Source of the DNA: Arthrobacter sp. V1I9
Lineage (GTDB): Bacteria; Actinomycetota; Actinomycetes; Actinomycetales; Micrococcaceae
Assembly: GCF_030817075.1 (NCBI RefSeq)
Contig: NZ_JAUSYU010000001.1
Location: 3,985,211-4,049,210 of the forward strand
Reading direction: 5' to 3'
Length of the DNA: 64,000 bases
Positions 1 to 6,748 of this stretch are shown piece after piece. The stretch's first letter is position 1. Every line of letters begins with the position of its first letter. The notes under the pieces were generated by a model, which did no database searches, was not told the origin of the DNA, and worked only from the letters and a program-made list of their open reading frames with translations. Made by a program: the position numbers and the translations under genes.

Positions 1-208
1 CGAAAACCGGGTGGCGGACAACCCCAACATCGTGGAGGCCCAGCGGCTCTTCGGATCACCCGACTACCTGCTGAAGGTCATCGCTGAGGACCTGCCTGCC
101 TACCAGCGCTTCTATGACGCCGAACTCACGTCCCTGCCTGGGGTTGAGCGGCTGACCTCCACCCTGGTGATGAAGAACCTGAAGTCCAACGCCGGCCCGC
201 CGGTGTGA
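1..208 (+). CDS. Lrp/AsnC-family regulator, C-terminal fragment (5' end outside window)
   Basis: An open frame enters from the left edge and stops with TGA at 206-208. The visible 68 or so residues look like the RAM/AsnC ligand-binding domain of feast/famine regulators: a 'PDYLLKVIAEDLPAYQRFYDAEL' type stretch followed by 'LPGVERLTSTLVMKNLK', the usual final strand of the family. The DNA-binding half lies outside the window. The gene converges on a second Lrp/AsnC gene, with only 3 nt between the stops. An Lrp-type protein would sense an amino acid and control transport or catabolism genes. The target cannot be told from here. Confidence 0.8.
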   Translation, partial: ENRVADNPNIVEAQRLFGSPDYLLKVIAEDLPAYQRFYDAELTSLPGVERLTSTLVMKNLKSNAGPPV

Positions 209-211
209 CTG

Positions 212-721
212 TCAATCGTTGAGCAGGCCGGTGGTGCGGTAGGGGATGACTTCGCGGAGGAACATGCTGGTGGAGGTCCGCACGATGCCCGGGCACAGCC
301 TGATTTCCTCCGAGACCCGGTAAAGGTCGTCCGGGCTGGTGGCCACCACGCGGATCAGCAGGTCGGTATCTCCGGCCGGCGCATGGCACTCCAGCACCTC
401 CGGAATTTTGCGGAGGGCGGCAATGGCTTCGTTGAGGTGGCTTTGATCCAGTTCGGCGCTTACGGAAGCCGCTACCCCGCGTCCCAGCGCGGCGGGAAGC
501 ACCCTGCTGCTGTTCGGGCGCAGCGCTCCGGACGCTGTCATCCGTTCCAGCCTGCTCTGCACGGTTCCGCGGGCAAGGCCCAGCCGCTGTGCCAGGACCA
601 TGACGGGAACGCGCGGGTCTTCGTCCAGGCCCTTCAGGATGCGCTTGTCGGTGGCGTCCAGTTCCTGCAATCTGCTCAGTTCCTGTCGGTGCAGTGGGCG
701 GAGTTTGGTCAGATTGACCAA
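212..721 (-). CDS. Lrp/AsnC-family transcriptional regulator
   Basis: A full-length feast/famine regulator of about 169 aa. The N-terminal winged HTH begins at 'LDATDKRILKGLDEDPRV' and its recognition segment is 'LAQRLGLARGTVQSRLERM'. The C-terminal RAM ligand domain runs through 'VLECHAPAGDTDLLIRVVA' and ends in 'STSMFLREVIPYRTT'. The start is uncertain. There is no ATG near the domain, so I use TTG at 721 and note another TTG at 745; neither has a convincing ribosome-binding site. It faces away from gluQ and converges on the first Lrp gene. It probably controls an amino-acid gene elsewhere or itself. The family call is firm and the ligand unknown. Confidence 0.82.
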   Translation of the reverse strand: MVNLTKLRPLHRQELSRLQELDATDKRILKGLDEDPRVPVMVLAQRLGLARGTVQSRLERMTASGALRPNSSRVLPAALGRGVAASVSAELDQSHLNEAIAALRKIPEVLECHAPAGDTDLLIRVVATSPDDLYRVSEEIRLCPGIVRTSTSMFLREVIPYRTTGLLND

Positions 722-745
722 TGGGGGCGCTGCTTGTTGTTCCAA

Positions 746-1013
746 CTGTAGGGGTTCTGCTGAAATTGTGGCAACGAAGGCAAAGCTACCGCTGAATCCT
801 GAAGGCTTACAGACTCCCCGGCACACCACCCGGCGACTGAACACCGCCTCCCGCAAGGAGGCCGCCGCTGATTGACACTTGTTCACACCATGGTCATTCT
901 GCAAACACGGCAAGAGCCCCTGAGCTACCGACGTCGGATTCCCGAAGTCATCGGTAGCTGAGGGGCTCTTGTGTTGTCCCTGCACACCTTCCCGTCCCGC
1001 ATAGGGTTGATCC
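746..1013. other. Divergent intergenic region upstream of gluQ
   Basis: About 270 nt between the divergent Lrp gene and gluQ with no convincing coding frame. It carries the long inverted repeat at 911-972. A -10-like TAGGGT (1002-1007) sits exactly 6 nt before the gluQ ATG. Confidence 0.6.
911..972. repeat. Long inverted repeat, 21-bp arms with one mismatch
   Basis: Left arm 911-931 begins CAAGAGCCCCTGAG. Right arm 952-972 ends AGGGGCTCTTG. The arms pair over 21 bp with a single mismatch around a loop of about 20 nt. No gene ends just before it on either strand, so it is not an obvious gene-end terminator, and there is no clean T tract. It could be an attenuator, an orphan bidirectional terminator between the divergent genes, or a dispersed palindromic element. 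Confidence 0.7.
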
Positions 1014-1910
1014 ATGACGTCCGCAGGCCGCTTTGCCCCTAGCCCCTCCGGCGAACTCCATGTGGGGAATCTTCGGACCGCGATCCTTGCCTGGCTGTTT
1101 GCCCGCTCCACGGGCCGGAAGTTCCTGCTCCGCGTGGAGGACCTGGACCGCGCGCGGGCGGGCGCGGAGGCGGAGCAGTTGCGGGACCTGGAGGCCGTCG
1201 GTGTTACCTGGGACGGGGACGTGGTACGCCAGACTGCCCGTGCCCCTCTCTACGCCGAGGCGATCTCTCGGCTGGCGGCTGCCGGACTGACCTACGAATG
1301 CTTCTGCACGCGGCGCGAAATCCAGGAAGCTCCATCTGCACCACACGCACCGCAGGGTGCGTATCCGGGGACCTGCCGCAACCTCGACCCCGCGGAACTG
1401 GAGTTCAAGCGCTCCACTCGGCCCGCTGCCATCCGGCTGCGCGCCGACGTCGCCGAGTACACCGTGCATGACGCGCTGCACGGTGCCTATACGGCGATGG
1501 TGGATGACTTTGTGCTGCGCCGCAACGACGGCGTGCCAGCGTACAACCTTGCCGTGGTGGTGGACGACGCCGAGCAGGGCATCGACCAGGTGGTCCGCGG
1601 CGACGACCTCCTCCCATCCACCCCGCGGCAGGCATTCCTCGCCTCGCTGCTCCATATTCCCATTCCGGAATATGCGCACGTTCCGCTGGTGGTGAATGCC
1701 GACGGCGTCCGGCTGGCCAAGCGCGACGGAGCGGTGACGCTGCGGGATCTGGCGGAGGCGGGAAACTCTGCCGCTGGGGTGCGGGACCGGCTGCTGGCAT
1801 CGCTGGGCCTGCCGGCTGGGCCGCTTGAACAAGTTGTGCGGGCCTTCGATCCGGCTCCCCTGCCCCGCGGGCCCTGGGTGTGGCGTGCGATGCGGCCCTC
1901 CGGACGCTGA
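1014..1910 (+). CDS. gluQ: Glutamyl-Q tRNA(Asp) synthetase
   Basis: This 298-aa protein is a truncated glutamyl-tRNA synthetase-like enzyme lacking the anticodon-binding domain, the length typical of GluQRS. The family attaches glutamate to queuosine at position 34 of tRNA(Asp). The class I HIGH-like site is 'SPSGELHVGNLRTA' near residues 10-23 and the KMSKS-like loop is 'RLAKRDG' near 237. The zinc-site cysteines are in 'YECFCTRREI' with a distal 'YPGTCRN'. ATG 1014 is chosen because the conserved 'GRFAPSPSGELHVG' starts a few residues in. There is no Shine-Dalgarno, but TAGGGT ends 6 nt upstream, so the transcript may be leaderless. Confidence 0.92.
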   Translation: MTSAGRFAPSPSGELHVGNLRTAILAWLFARSTGRKFLLRVEDLDRARAGAEAEQLRDLEAVGVTWDGDVVRQTARAPLYAEAISRLAAAGLTYECFCTRREIQEAPSAPHAPQGAYPGTCRNLDPAELEFKRSTRPAAIRLRADVAEYTVHDALHGAYTAMVDDFVLRRNDGVPAYNLAVVVDDAEQGIDQVVRGDDLLPSTPRQAFLASLLHIPIPEYAHVPLVVNADGVRLAKRDGAVTLRDLAEAGNSAAGVRDRLLASLGLPAGPLEQVVRAFDPAPLPRGPWVWRAMRPSGR

Positions 1911-1960
1911 GCTCCCGCCCCGCCCTCGCCGCGCGTCCCGGCAGGGTTCGTCAAACTTCG

Positions 1961-1989
1961 TTGACGGATTGGGTGACGTCAACTAGTGT
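1961..1989 (+). promoter_or_regulatory. Promoter (TTGACG-17-TAGTGT) with repeated GTTGAC motif
   Basis: A -35 TTGACG (1961-1966) and -10 TAGTGT (1984-1989) are spaced by 17 nt. The start codon follows 7 nt after the -10, so transcription should begin at or next to the ATG. GTTGAC occurs directly at 1960 and 1989 and inverted (GTCAAC) at 1978. This is a good candidate autoregulatory operator for the small HTH protein. Confidence 0.7.
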
Positions 1990-1996
1990 TGACGCC

Positions 1997-2212
1997 ATGG
2001 AGGTGGACCGCATCAAAACACTCGTGGGATCAATGGATGGAATGGGGCCGGCAGAGGCGCTGCACGCCGTCGCCGAACTGCAGAAGGAAGTGAACCGGAC
2101 CGAATCTTCGCTGGTCCGGAGCGCAAGACAGGCCGGATTGTCCTGGGAAGCCATCGCGTTGTGCCTGGGAGTCAGCAAGCAGGCAGTTCATCGGAAGTAT
2201 GGCAAGCAGTAG
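1997..2212 (+). CDS. Small helix-turn-helix DNA-binding protein
   Basis: This 71-aa protein ends in a compact HTH, 'AGLSWEAIALCLGVSKQAVHRKY', resembling sigma-70 region 4 or AsnC-type HTHs found in small actinobacterial regulators. The N-terminal 35 residues are helical and probably dimerise. ATG 1997 is selected over longer in-frame starts because a strong promoter ends 7 nt upstream, implying a leaderless mRNA. Longer starts would put the promoter inside the gene. Inverted and direct GTTGAC copies at the start site suggest autorepression. It lies between gluQ and the HD hydrolase, each of which has its own promoter-like hexamer. The target is unknown. Confidence 0.72.
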   Translation: MEVDRIKTLVGSMDGMGPAEALHAVAELQKEVNRTESSLVRSARQAGLSWEAIALCLGVSKQAVHRKYGKQ

Positions 2213-2269
2213 CCCGGAATGACTGAGGCCGGTTGAGCCCAGGCGGCCTGTTCAGCCTAGGCTTAGGAC

Positions 2270-2923
2270 ATGTCAGACCAGCAGGCCGCGGAGCAGAGCC
2301 CGGCGCCCAGATTCACGGTAGAGACCGCAAAAGTCCTTGCCGAGGTGGCCCACAACCGGCAGAAGGACAAGCTGAAGCGCCCTTACCGTGAGCATGTCCT
2401 CGCCGTTGGTGACGCCCTTGCCGATTTCGACGACGATATCCGGATCGCCGGATATCTGCACGACATTGCCGAGGACACCCCGATTACCCGCCAGGCCCTG
2501 CTGGACATGGGCGTTTCGGAGCGTGCGGTGGAGATTATCGAACGCGTCACGAACCGGCTGCACAGCAACCCGGACGACTACCAGGCCGGGATCCGCGAGA
2601 TCGCCGAGGACCATGACGCCGCCCTGGTCAAGATTGCGGACAACGCCCACAACTCGCTGCCCGAGAGGGTCAAGGCGCTGGCTGAGAAATGGCCGGACAA
2701 GCCGCCGGCCACCAAGTACCGCGATGCGCGTCCGGTGCTGTATGCCGCCGTGGAGGTGGAGGAGGTCCGGAAGATCCTTGCCCGGGTGAATCCGTGGCTG
2801 CTGGAGGAGCTGGACGACCAGCTGGACGAGGAAGACACCACGGATTACGAGAACCTGTCCTATGAGGAGCCGGATGCCGCGGGTGAGGCGGCGTCGGACG
2901 CTAGGACGGGCGGCGAGCGGTAG
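2270..2923 (+). CDS. HD-domain metal-dependent phosphohydrolase
   Basis: This 217-aa protein carries an HD-type hydrolase domain. An early 'AHNRQKDKLKRPYREH' histidine region is followed by the HD pair in 'IAGYLHDIAEDTPI' and a distal 'ALVKIADNAHN' aspartate. The 'LHDIAEDT' motif closely resembles the hydrolase site of RelA/SpoT and small alarmone hydrolases, so (p)ppGpp or another nucleotide is a plausible substrate; this is inference. The C-terminus is an acidic tail (DDQLDEEDTTD). TAGGCT ends 6 nt before ATG 2270, suggesting leaderless transcription. The 3' end overlaps the convergent LtrA gene by 23 bp. Confidence 0.8.
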   Translation: MSDQQAAEQSPAPRFTVETAKVLAEVAHNRQKDKLKRPYREHVLAVGDALADFDDDIRIAGYLHDIAEDTPITRQALLDMGVSERAVEIIERVTNRLHSNPDDYQAGIREIAEDHDAALVKIADNAHNSLPERVKALAEKWPDKPPATKYRDARPVLYAAVEVEEVRKILARVNPWLLEELDDQLDEEDTTDYENLSYEEPDAAGEAASDARTGGER

Positions 2924-4160
2924 TCTCCGCCTCCAGCTTCTCCAGGGCGTGATGCAGCCGCTCGGAGCCGCGGCGCTCATCAACCACGATTGAAAGGCCG
3001 AGTGCCAGCACAATCACCAGCAGGCACACCGGGACCGAAACCCCTGCAGCAGCCAGGCCAACTGCTGCAACCAGCGCCACCAGGACTATGCCGGCCACGG
3101 TGATGACGGTGCGGTCCGGGCCGACCATGGCGCTGTACAGCCAGGTCAACGAGCCCTTGAACAGTGCCACCGGAATCGCAATGCTGGCTACGGCCACCGC
3201 CGCGCTGATGTGCGCCACGTGGTCGATGTAGTAAGCGGCGACGTGCAGGCCGGCGCCGGTGGCCGCAATCGCGGCGAAGATGGGGATATGCCCGTACCCG
3301 AACAGGAACGACCGGTGCCGGCGCAGGTGCAGTGCCCGTCCGGCGGGCAGCATGAAGTAGATCCACCACATGGCGAACGCCAGGGCGGTTCCGCCGAAGC
3401 CGACCAGCGCCGCGTCGACGCTCCAGCCGTGGTTGGCAACGATGGCGCGGAGGGTTTCGATCGCGCCGATGAGGCATTCGCCCAGGGCGATGATGGCCAG
3501 CAGCCCGTACCGCTCGGCGATATGGTGTGCGTGCCAAGGCGTCCTGGCCTTGCGCTCCGCGGCATAGGGGGTGGCCATCTCCAGCGCGATCAAGGGCAGA
3601 ATCATGAGGAATGTGGTGAGGACGTCGGCCTCAATAATCAGGACCGCAATCCAGCCGAGCTGCACCAGCGCGAGGTACCTGGCATAGCGCAGGCATGTTT
3701 CGCGGCGTGCCGGATCCTGCCTTGCCGCCCTCAGCCACTGGGCCACCAGTGCGAGCCGCATGATCACGTAACCGCCCACGATGACCGCATTGTCTACATG
3801 ATCGCCCTCCACCAGCGAGCGGAACATGGGCTCGATTCCCATGGCAAGGATCAGGACCCCCACGATCTGGATCATGGTGACTACCCGGAAAATCCAGTCA
3901 TCAGTGTCGTAGGCGCTGGCGAACCAGGTGAAATTGATCCAGGCCCAGATCACGGCGAACATCGAGAAGGAGAAGCCCATCAGGCCGGGAATGAAGTGCG
4001 CTTCCGCGACCTGATGCGCGAACTGGCTGCCCGCGACGCCGAAGGCAATCACAAAGGTCAGGTCGAAGAAGAGTTCAAGCGGCGTGGCTGCGCGGTGCTT
4101 TTCATGCGGATCGCGGCCGCCCATGCGCGCCATGGCATGCCGGAGGGGATTGGAGGACAT
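2901..4160 (-). CDS. Low temperature requirement protein A (LtrA) family membrane protein
   Basis: A 419-aa integral membrane protein with the LtrA-family opening 'ATPLELFFDLTFVIAFGVAG'. About eleven hydrophobic segments follow, among them 'GLLAIIALGECLIGAIETL'. The family was named from a Listeria cold-growth mutant and its biochemical role is not established. The C-terminus ends in a short charged tail. The start ATG at 4160 lies 9 nt after the stop of the GNAT-AAA+ gene, so the two may be cotranscribed. There is no ribosome-binding site, but TAGTTT (4167-4172 on the minus strand) ends 6 nt before the ATG, so a leaderless transcript is possible. The tail overlaps the HD gene. Confidence 0.88.
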   Translation of the reverse strand: MSSNPLRHAMARMGGRDPHEKHRAATPLELFFDLTFVIAFGVAGSQFAHQVAEAHFIPGLMGFSFSMFAVIWAWINFTWFASAYDTDDWIFRVVTMIQIVGVLILAMGIEPMFRSLVEGDHVDNAVIVGGYVIMRLALVAQWLRAARQDPARRETCLRYARYLALVQLGWIAVLIIEADVLTTFLMILPLIALEMATPYAAERKARTPWHAHHIAERYGLLAIIALGECLIGAIETLRAIVANHGWSVDAALVGFGGTALAFAMWWIYFMLPAGRALHLRRHRSFLFGYGHIPIFAAIAATGAGLHVAAYYIDHVAHISAAVAVASIAIPVALFKGSLTWLYSAMVGPDRTVITVAGIVLVALVAAVGLAAAGVSVPVCLLVIVLALGLSIVVDERRGSERLHHALEKLEAETTARRPS

Positions 4161-4169
4161 AGGTCAAAA

Positions 4170-5495
4170 CTACACGCGGCCCAGGGCGTCGATGTCCTCC
4201 AGGAAGTCCTGGTGCACTTCGGCGCTGACGGTGGTCCGGGTATCGCCGATGGCGTCGAGGTAATCCTGGGTGGAGGGGCCCTTCCGCACCGCCTCGCGAT
4301 CGGCAAGCGTGCCGCCGGAAGCGACCCCGCCATCGTCGTGCCTTCCGTAGACAACGTTCTCCAGCGCACGCTGGGAGGCGCTGCGGGCCGCGTACTCGAT
4401 GTCCGCGGGCGAGAAGCCCTCCGTTTTTTCCACGAGCAGTTCCACGTCCACGGCGTCCACCACGGGCACGGGGATGAAGCGCTGCCACATGGCTTCGCGG
4501 GCCTGCCGGTCGGGGAGCCCGATGGGGATGACGTAGTCGAAGCGGCCATGGCGCAGGAAGGCAGTGTCCAGGGCGCGGATGAAGTTGGTGGCGCAGACCA
4601 GCAGGCGGCCGGGCTGTTCACGGAACGCGGGGATGATCTTGAGCAGCTCGTTGGTGACGCCCTGCAGCGGCGACGGTGGCTCCCCGGACCGCTGGGAGGC
4701 GATCTCTTCCACTTCGTCGATGAACACGACGGCGTGCTCCAGCTCCGCGATCTCGAGGAACGTCTCGCGCAGCGCGCCGGCCAGGCCCTGCGGATCGGCG
4801 GCGAGCCGGGACGGGAACACTTCGACGAAGGGCCATTCCAGGCGGGAGGCGATGGCTTTGGCGAAGGTGGTTTTGCCGGTGCCGGGCGGGCCGAAGAGGA
4901 CGACGGCGCGCGGCGGTACTACACCGAATTCGTCGGCGAGGTCGGCTTCGGCCAGGGGCAGGACCAGCCGGCGTTCGAGCAGTTCCTTTTCCTTGCGCAT
5001 GCCGGCGACGTTCTCCCACAGGTCCCTGGCCAGGACGCGGCCGCCGAGTTGGCCCAGGGCGCCTAGTTCCTGCCGTTGGACGGGGATGGTCCGCTCGAAG
5101 TAGCGCAGGTTCTTCTTCAACGCGAAGCCGCGGCCCAGGAACGCTTCCACCCGGGTTTCTGATTCCGGCATGAGAGCCGAGAGCTTGTTCAAGCCGTGCG
5201 GGGCCATGCGGTTTTCGACGGCGGCGAGCAGTGAGGTGCCGATGCCGCGACCGCGATATTCAGGGAGGGTGGCAAGGAAGACGATCCAGCCCTGGTCGTG
5301 GGCAGCGCGTCCGACGGCGGCGCCCACCACCTGGTCACCCTGCACCGCCACCACGGCGTGGTCCTTTTCGCAGGACGCGAGGACCTCGGAAAGTGCGTAT
5401 ACGGGTTCAACGTTGTGGGACTTGAGGGTTTCCCAGAGATGCAGGATCCCGTCCAGGTCTGCTGAGTGGAAGTCCCTGATCCGCCAGTTGGTCAT
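4170..5495 (-). CDS. Fusion: N-terminal GNAT acetyltransferase plus C-terminal AAA+ ATPase
   Basis: This 441-aa protein joins two domains. Residues about 1-145 are a GNAT fold: 'FLATLPEYRGRGIGTSLLAAVE' is the acetyl-CoA pyrophosphate loop, R/Q-x-x-G-x-G/A type. Residues about 160-441 are a classic AAA+ module: Walker A 'LFGPPGTGKTTFAKA', Walker B 'HAVVFIDEVEEIAS', sensor 1 'LLVCATNF', and arginine-finger region 'AFLRHGRFDYVIPIGLPD', as in Cdc48/FtsH-type ATPases. ATG 5495 has a GGGAGA ribosome-binding site. An acetyltransferase tied to an unfoldase-like ATPase suggests modification coupled to remodelling of protein targets; that is inference. It may be cotranscribed with ltrA. Confidence 0.85.
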   Translation of the reverse strand: MTNWRIRDFHSADLDGILHLWETLKSHNVEPVYALSEVLASCEKDHAVVAVQGDQVVGAAVGRAAHDQGWIVFLATLPEYRGRGIGTSLLAAVENRMAPHGLNKLSALMPESETRVEAFLGRGFALKKNLRYFERTIPVQRQELGALGQLGGRVLARDLWENVAGMRKEKELLERRLVLPLAEADLADEFGVVPPRAVVLFGPPGTGKTTFAKAIASRLEWPFVEVFPSRLAADPQGLAGALRETFLEIAELEHAVVFIDEVEEIASQRSGEPPSPLQGVTNELLKIIPAFREQPGRLLVCATNFIRALDTAFLRHGRFDYVIPIGLPDRQAREAMWQRFIPVPVVDAVDVELLVEKTEGFSPADIEYAARSASQRALENVVYGRHDDGGVASGGTLADREAVRKGPSTQDYLDAIGDTRTTVSAEVHQDFLEDIDALGRV

Positions 5496-5545
5496 GCCGT
5501 CTCCCGCTTTGGTTCGTCGTTGAACTGCTCCCTGAACACCACCCC

Positions 5546-5565
5546 TTCGGGCGCCGGCGCCCGAA
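5546..5565. repeat. Perfect 20-bp GC-rich palindrome
   Basis: TTCGGGCGCCGGCGCCCGAA is a perfect palindrome about 80 nt downstream of the universal stress gene stop and 50 nt upstream of the GNAT-AAA+ start, both on the minus strand. It could be a terminator hairpin without a U tract or an operator for the fusion gene. Confidence 0.6.
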
Positions 5566-5644
5566 AGGCGCTCTGCTGAGCATAGGGGATCGGCTCGCAG
5601 CCGGGAGTTGCGGGAGCGTTGCGTTACGCCCGGACGGGTCGGGA

Positions 5645-6133
5645 CTACAGCTTCGCGGCGTCCTTGCCTTTGGAGCTTCTCCACAGATGGTGTGGGCGGT
5701 GGCTGCCGTCGGTGTGCACCACCAGGACCGGGCAGGCAGCGTGCGAAACACAGGCTGAGCTCACGGAACCAAGGCGCATGCCAATGAAGCCTCCGTGCCC
5801 GCGGCGGCCAACCACCAGCATGGCGGCATCAGCGCCGGCTTCGACCAACTTGGCGGGCGCAGGGCCGCGGACTAATTCCTGAGTGATGTGCGCCGGGACG
5901 TCCGGTCCGAACGCTTTGCCGAGGGCCTCGGCCAAGGTCTGTGTTACGGCTGATTCATAGGCAGCAAAGTCCGGCGGAACGTATCCGGCGTAAATCTGCG
6001 GGAAATCCCAGCAAGCCACAGCGTGGAGCCGCGCGTTGAGTGCGGGCGCCAGCCGGGCTGCCAGACGCAGGGCCTGCACCGAGGAATCGGAGCCGTCCAC
6101 CCCTACAACAATTTTTGCTTCCTGGTTGTTCAT
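5645..6133 (-). CDS. Universal stress protein (UspA family)
   Basis: A 162-aa single-domain Usp. The N-terminal strand 'KIVVGVDGSDSSVQALRLA' carries the first ATP-site aspartate. The C-terminal 'VVGRRGHGGFIGMRLGSVS' is the G-2x-G-9x-G-S/T motif of ATP-binding Usps, so this is the nucleotide-binding class. ATG 6133 is preceded by AGGAGG at good spacing; an upstream in-frame extension lacks family similarity. It is followed by a palindrome near 5555 and preceded by a DUF4242 gene in the same orientation, about 90 nt apart. Usps act in the cytoplasm during starvation, redox or energy stress. Confidence 0.9.
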   Translation of the reverse strand: MNNQEAKIVVGVDGSDSSVQALRLAARLAPALNARLHAVACWDFPQIYAGYVPPDFAAYESAVTQTLAEALGKAFGPDVPAHITQELVRGPAPAKLVEAGADAAMLVVGRRGHGGFIGMRLGSVSSACVSHAACPVLVVHTDGSHRPHHLWRSSKGKDAAKL

Positions 6134-6226
6134 CACCGTCCTCCTGACTGACGAAACGAACGACGGCGGCACCCGGGCTCCGTATCGACGGAACCTGGCG
6201 GGCCGCCGTCGGACTCTGCTGCCCGC

Positions 6227-6475
6227 TCAGACCTTGATCGGAACCGGGTGGACCTCGTCCGCGGGGTGGCCCGCACGCTCATGGATACGGCGTACGGCAT
6301 CCGCTGACGGGGCCTCGGACAGGCAGTAAACGAGGCCTGAGTCGGGATCGGCCCAAGCCGACTTGAACTCAACCATTTCCTCGCTTTGAATGGCAACATC
6401 GGCGTCGTGGGCCGCTTGTAATGCCTCCTTGGTGATTCCGGTCATGTTGCGGTGAACATCCATAAATTCCGGCAT
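6227..6475 (-). CDS. DUF4242 (SCO4226-like) small protein
   Basis: This 82-aa protein matches the DUF4242 pattern: 'MPEFMDVHRNMTGITKEAL' at the start, a central 'WADPDSGLVYCLSEAPSADAV', then 'HERAGHPADEVHPV'. The family has a ferredoxin-like fold, and the Streptomyces SCO4226 member was reported as nickel-binding. A conserved role is not settled. ATG 6475 has an AAGGAG site at proper spacing. It lies upstream of and parallel to the universal stress gene, so a stress-related pair is plausible. Confidence 0.8.
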   Translation of the reverse strand: MPEFMDVHRNMTGITKEALQAAHDADVAIQSEEMVEFKSAWADPDSGLVYCLSEAPSADAVRRIHERAGHPADEVHPVPIKV

Positions 6476-6748
6476 GAAACTGATGCTCCTTAACCTGGAC
6501 CCACCGCTGAAGCGGCGAGATGGGGCTGATGATAGACCTGAGCCTGTCACGGGTCAAGGAAAAACCCCTGACGCGTATCCACTCCGCACCAGCGCCGATC
6601 CTGGTACTTAGAGAAGAGCGGGATTGGCGCCACCGAGGCAGCTGGGGCTCTTCTGAAGGGCCGCGACAAGGGGTAGCAGCAGCCGTTGAGAGTGCCCTGC
6701 CCGAGGAGTAGCGTGACCTCCATCACTCAAACCGGTTCAGGAGCAATC
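6476..6748. other. Divergent intergenic region between DUF4242 and ggt genes
   Basis: About 270 nt with no convincing coding frame. It must hold divergent promoters. I see the ribosome-binding sites of both genes (AAGGAG on the minus side, CAGGAG at 6738-6743 on the plus side) but no clear -35/-10 pair or operator. Confidence 0.5.

Noticed and set aside
3210..5066. Very long plus-strand frame over ltrA and the GNAT-AAA+ gene
   Set aside because: Its translation has no domain and it is the antisense shadow of two clear genes. Similar long shadows at 8746-10329 and 22362-24074 were rejected for the same reason.
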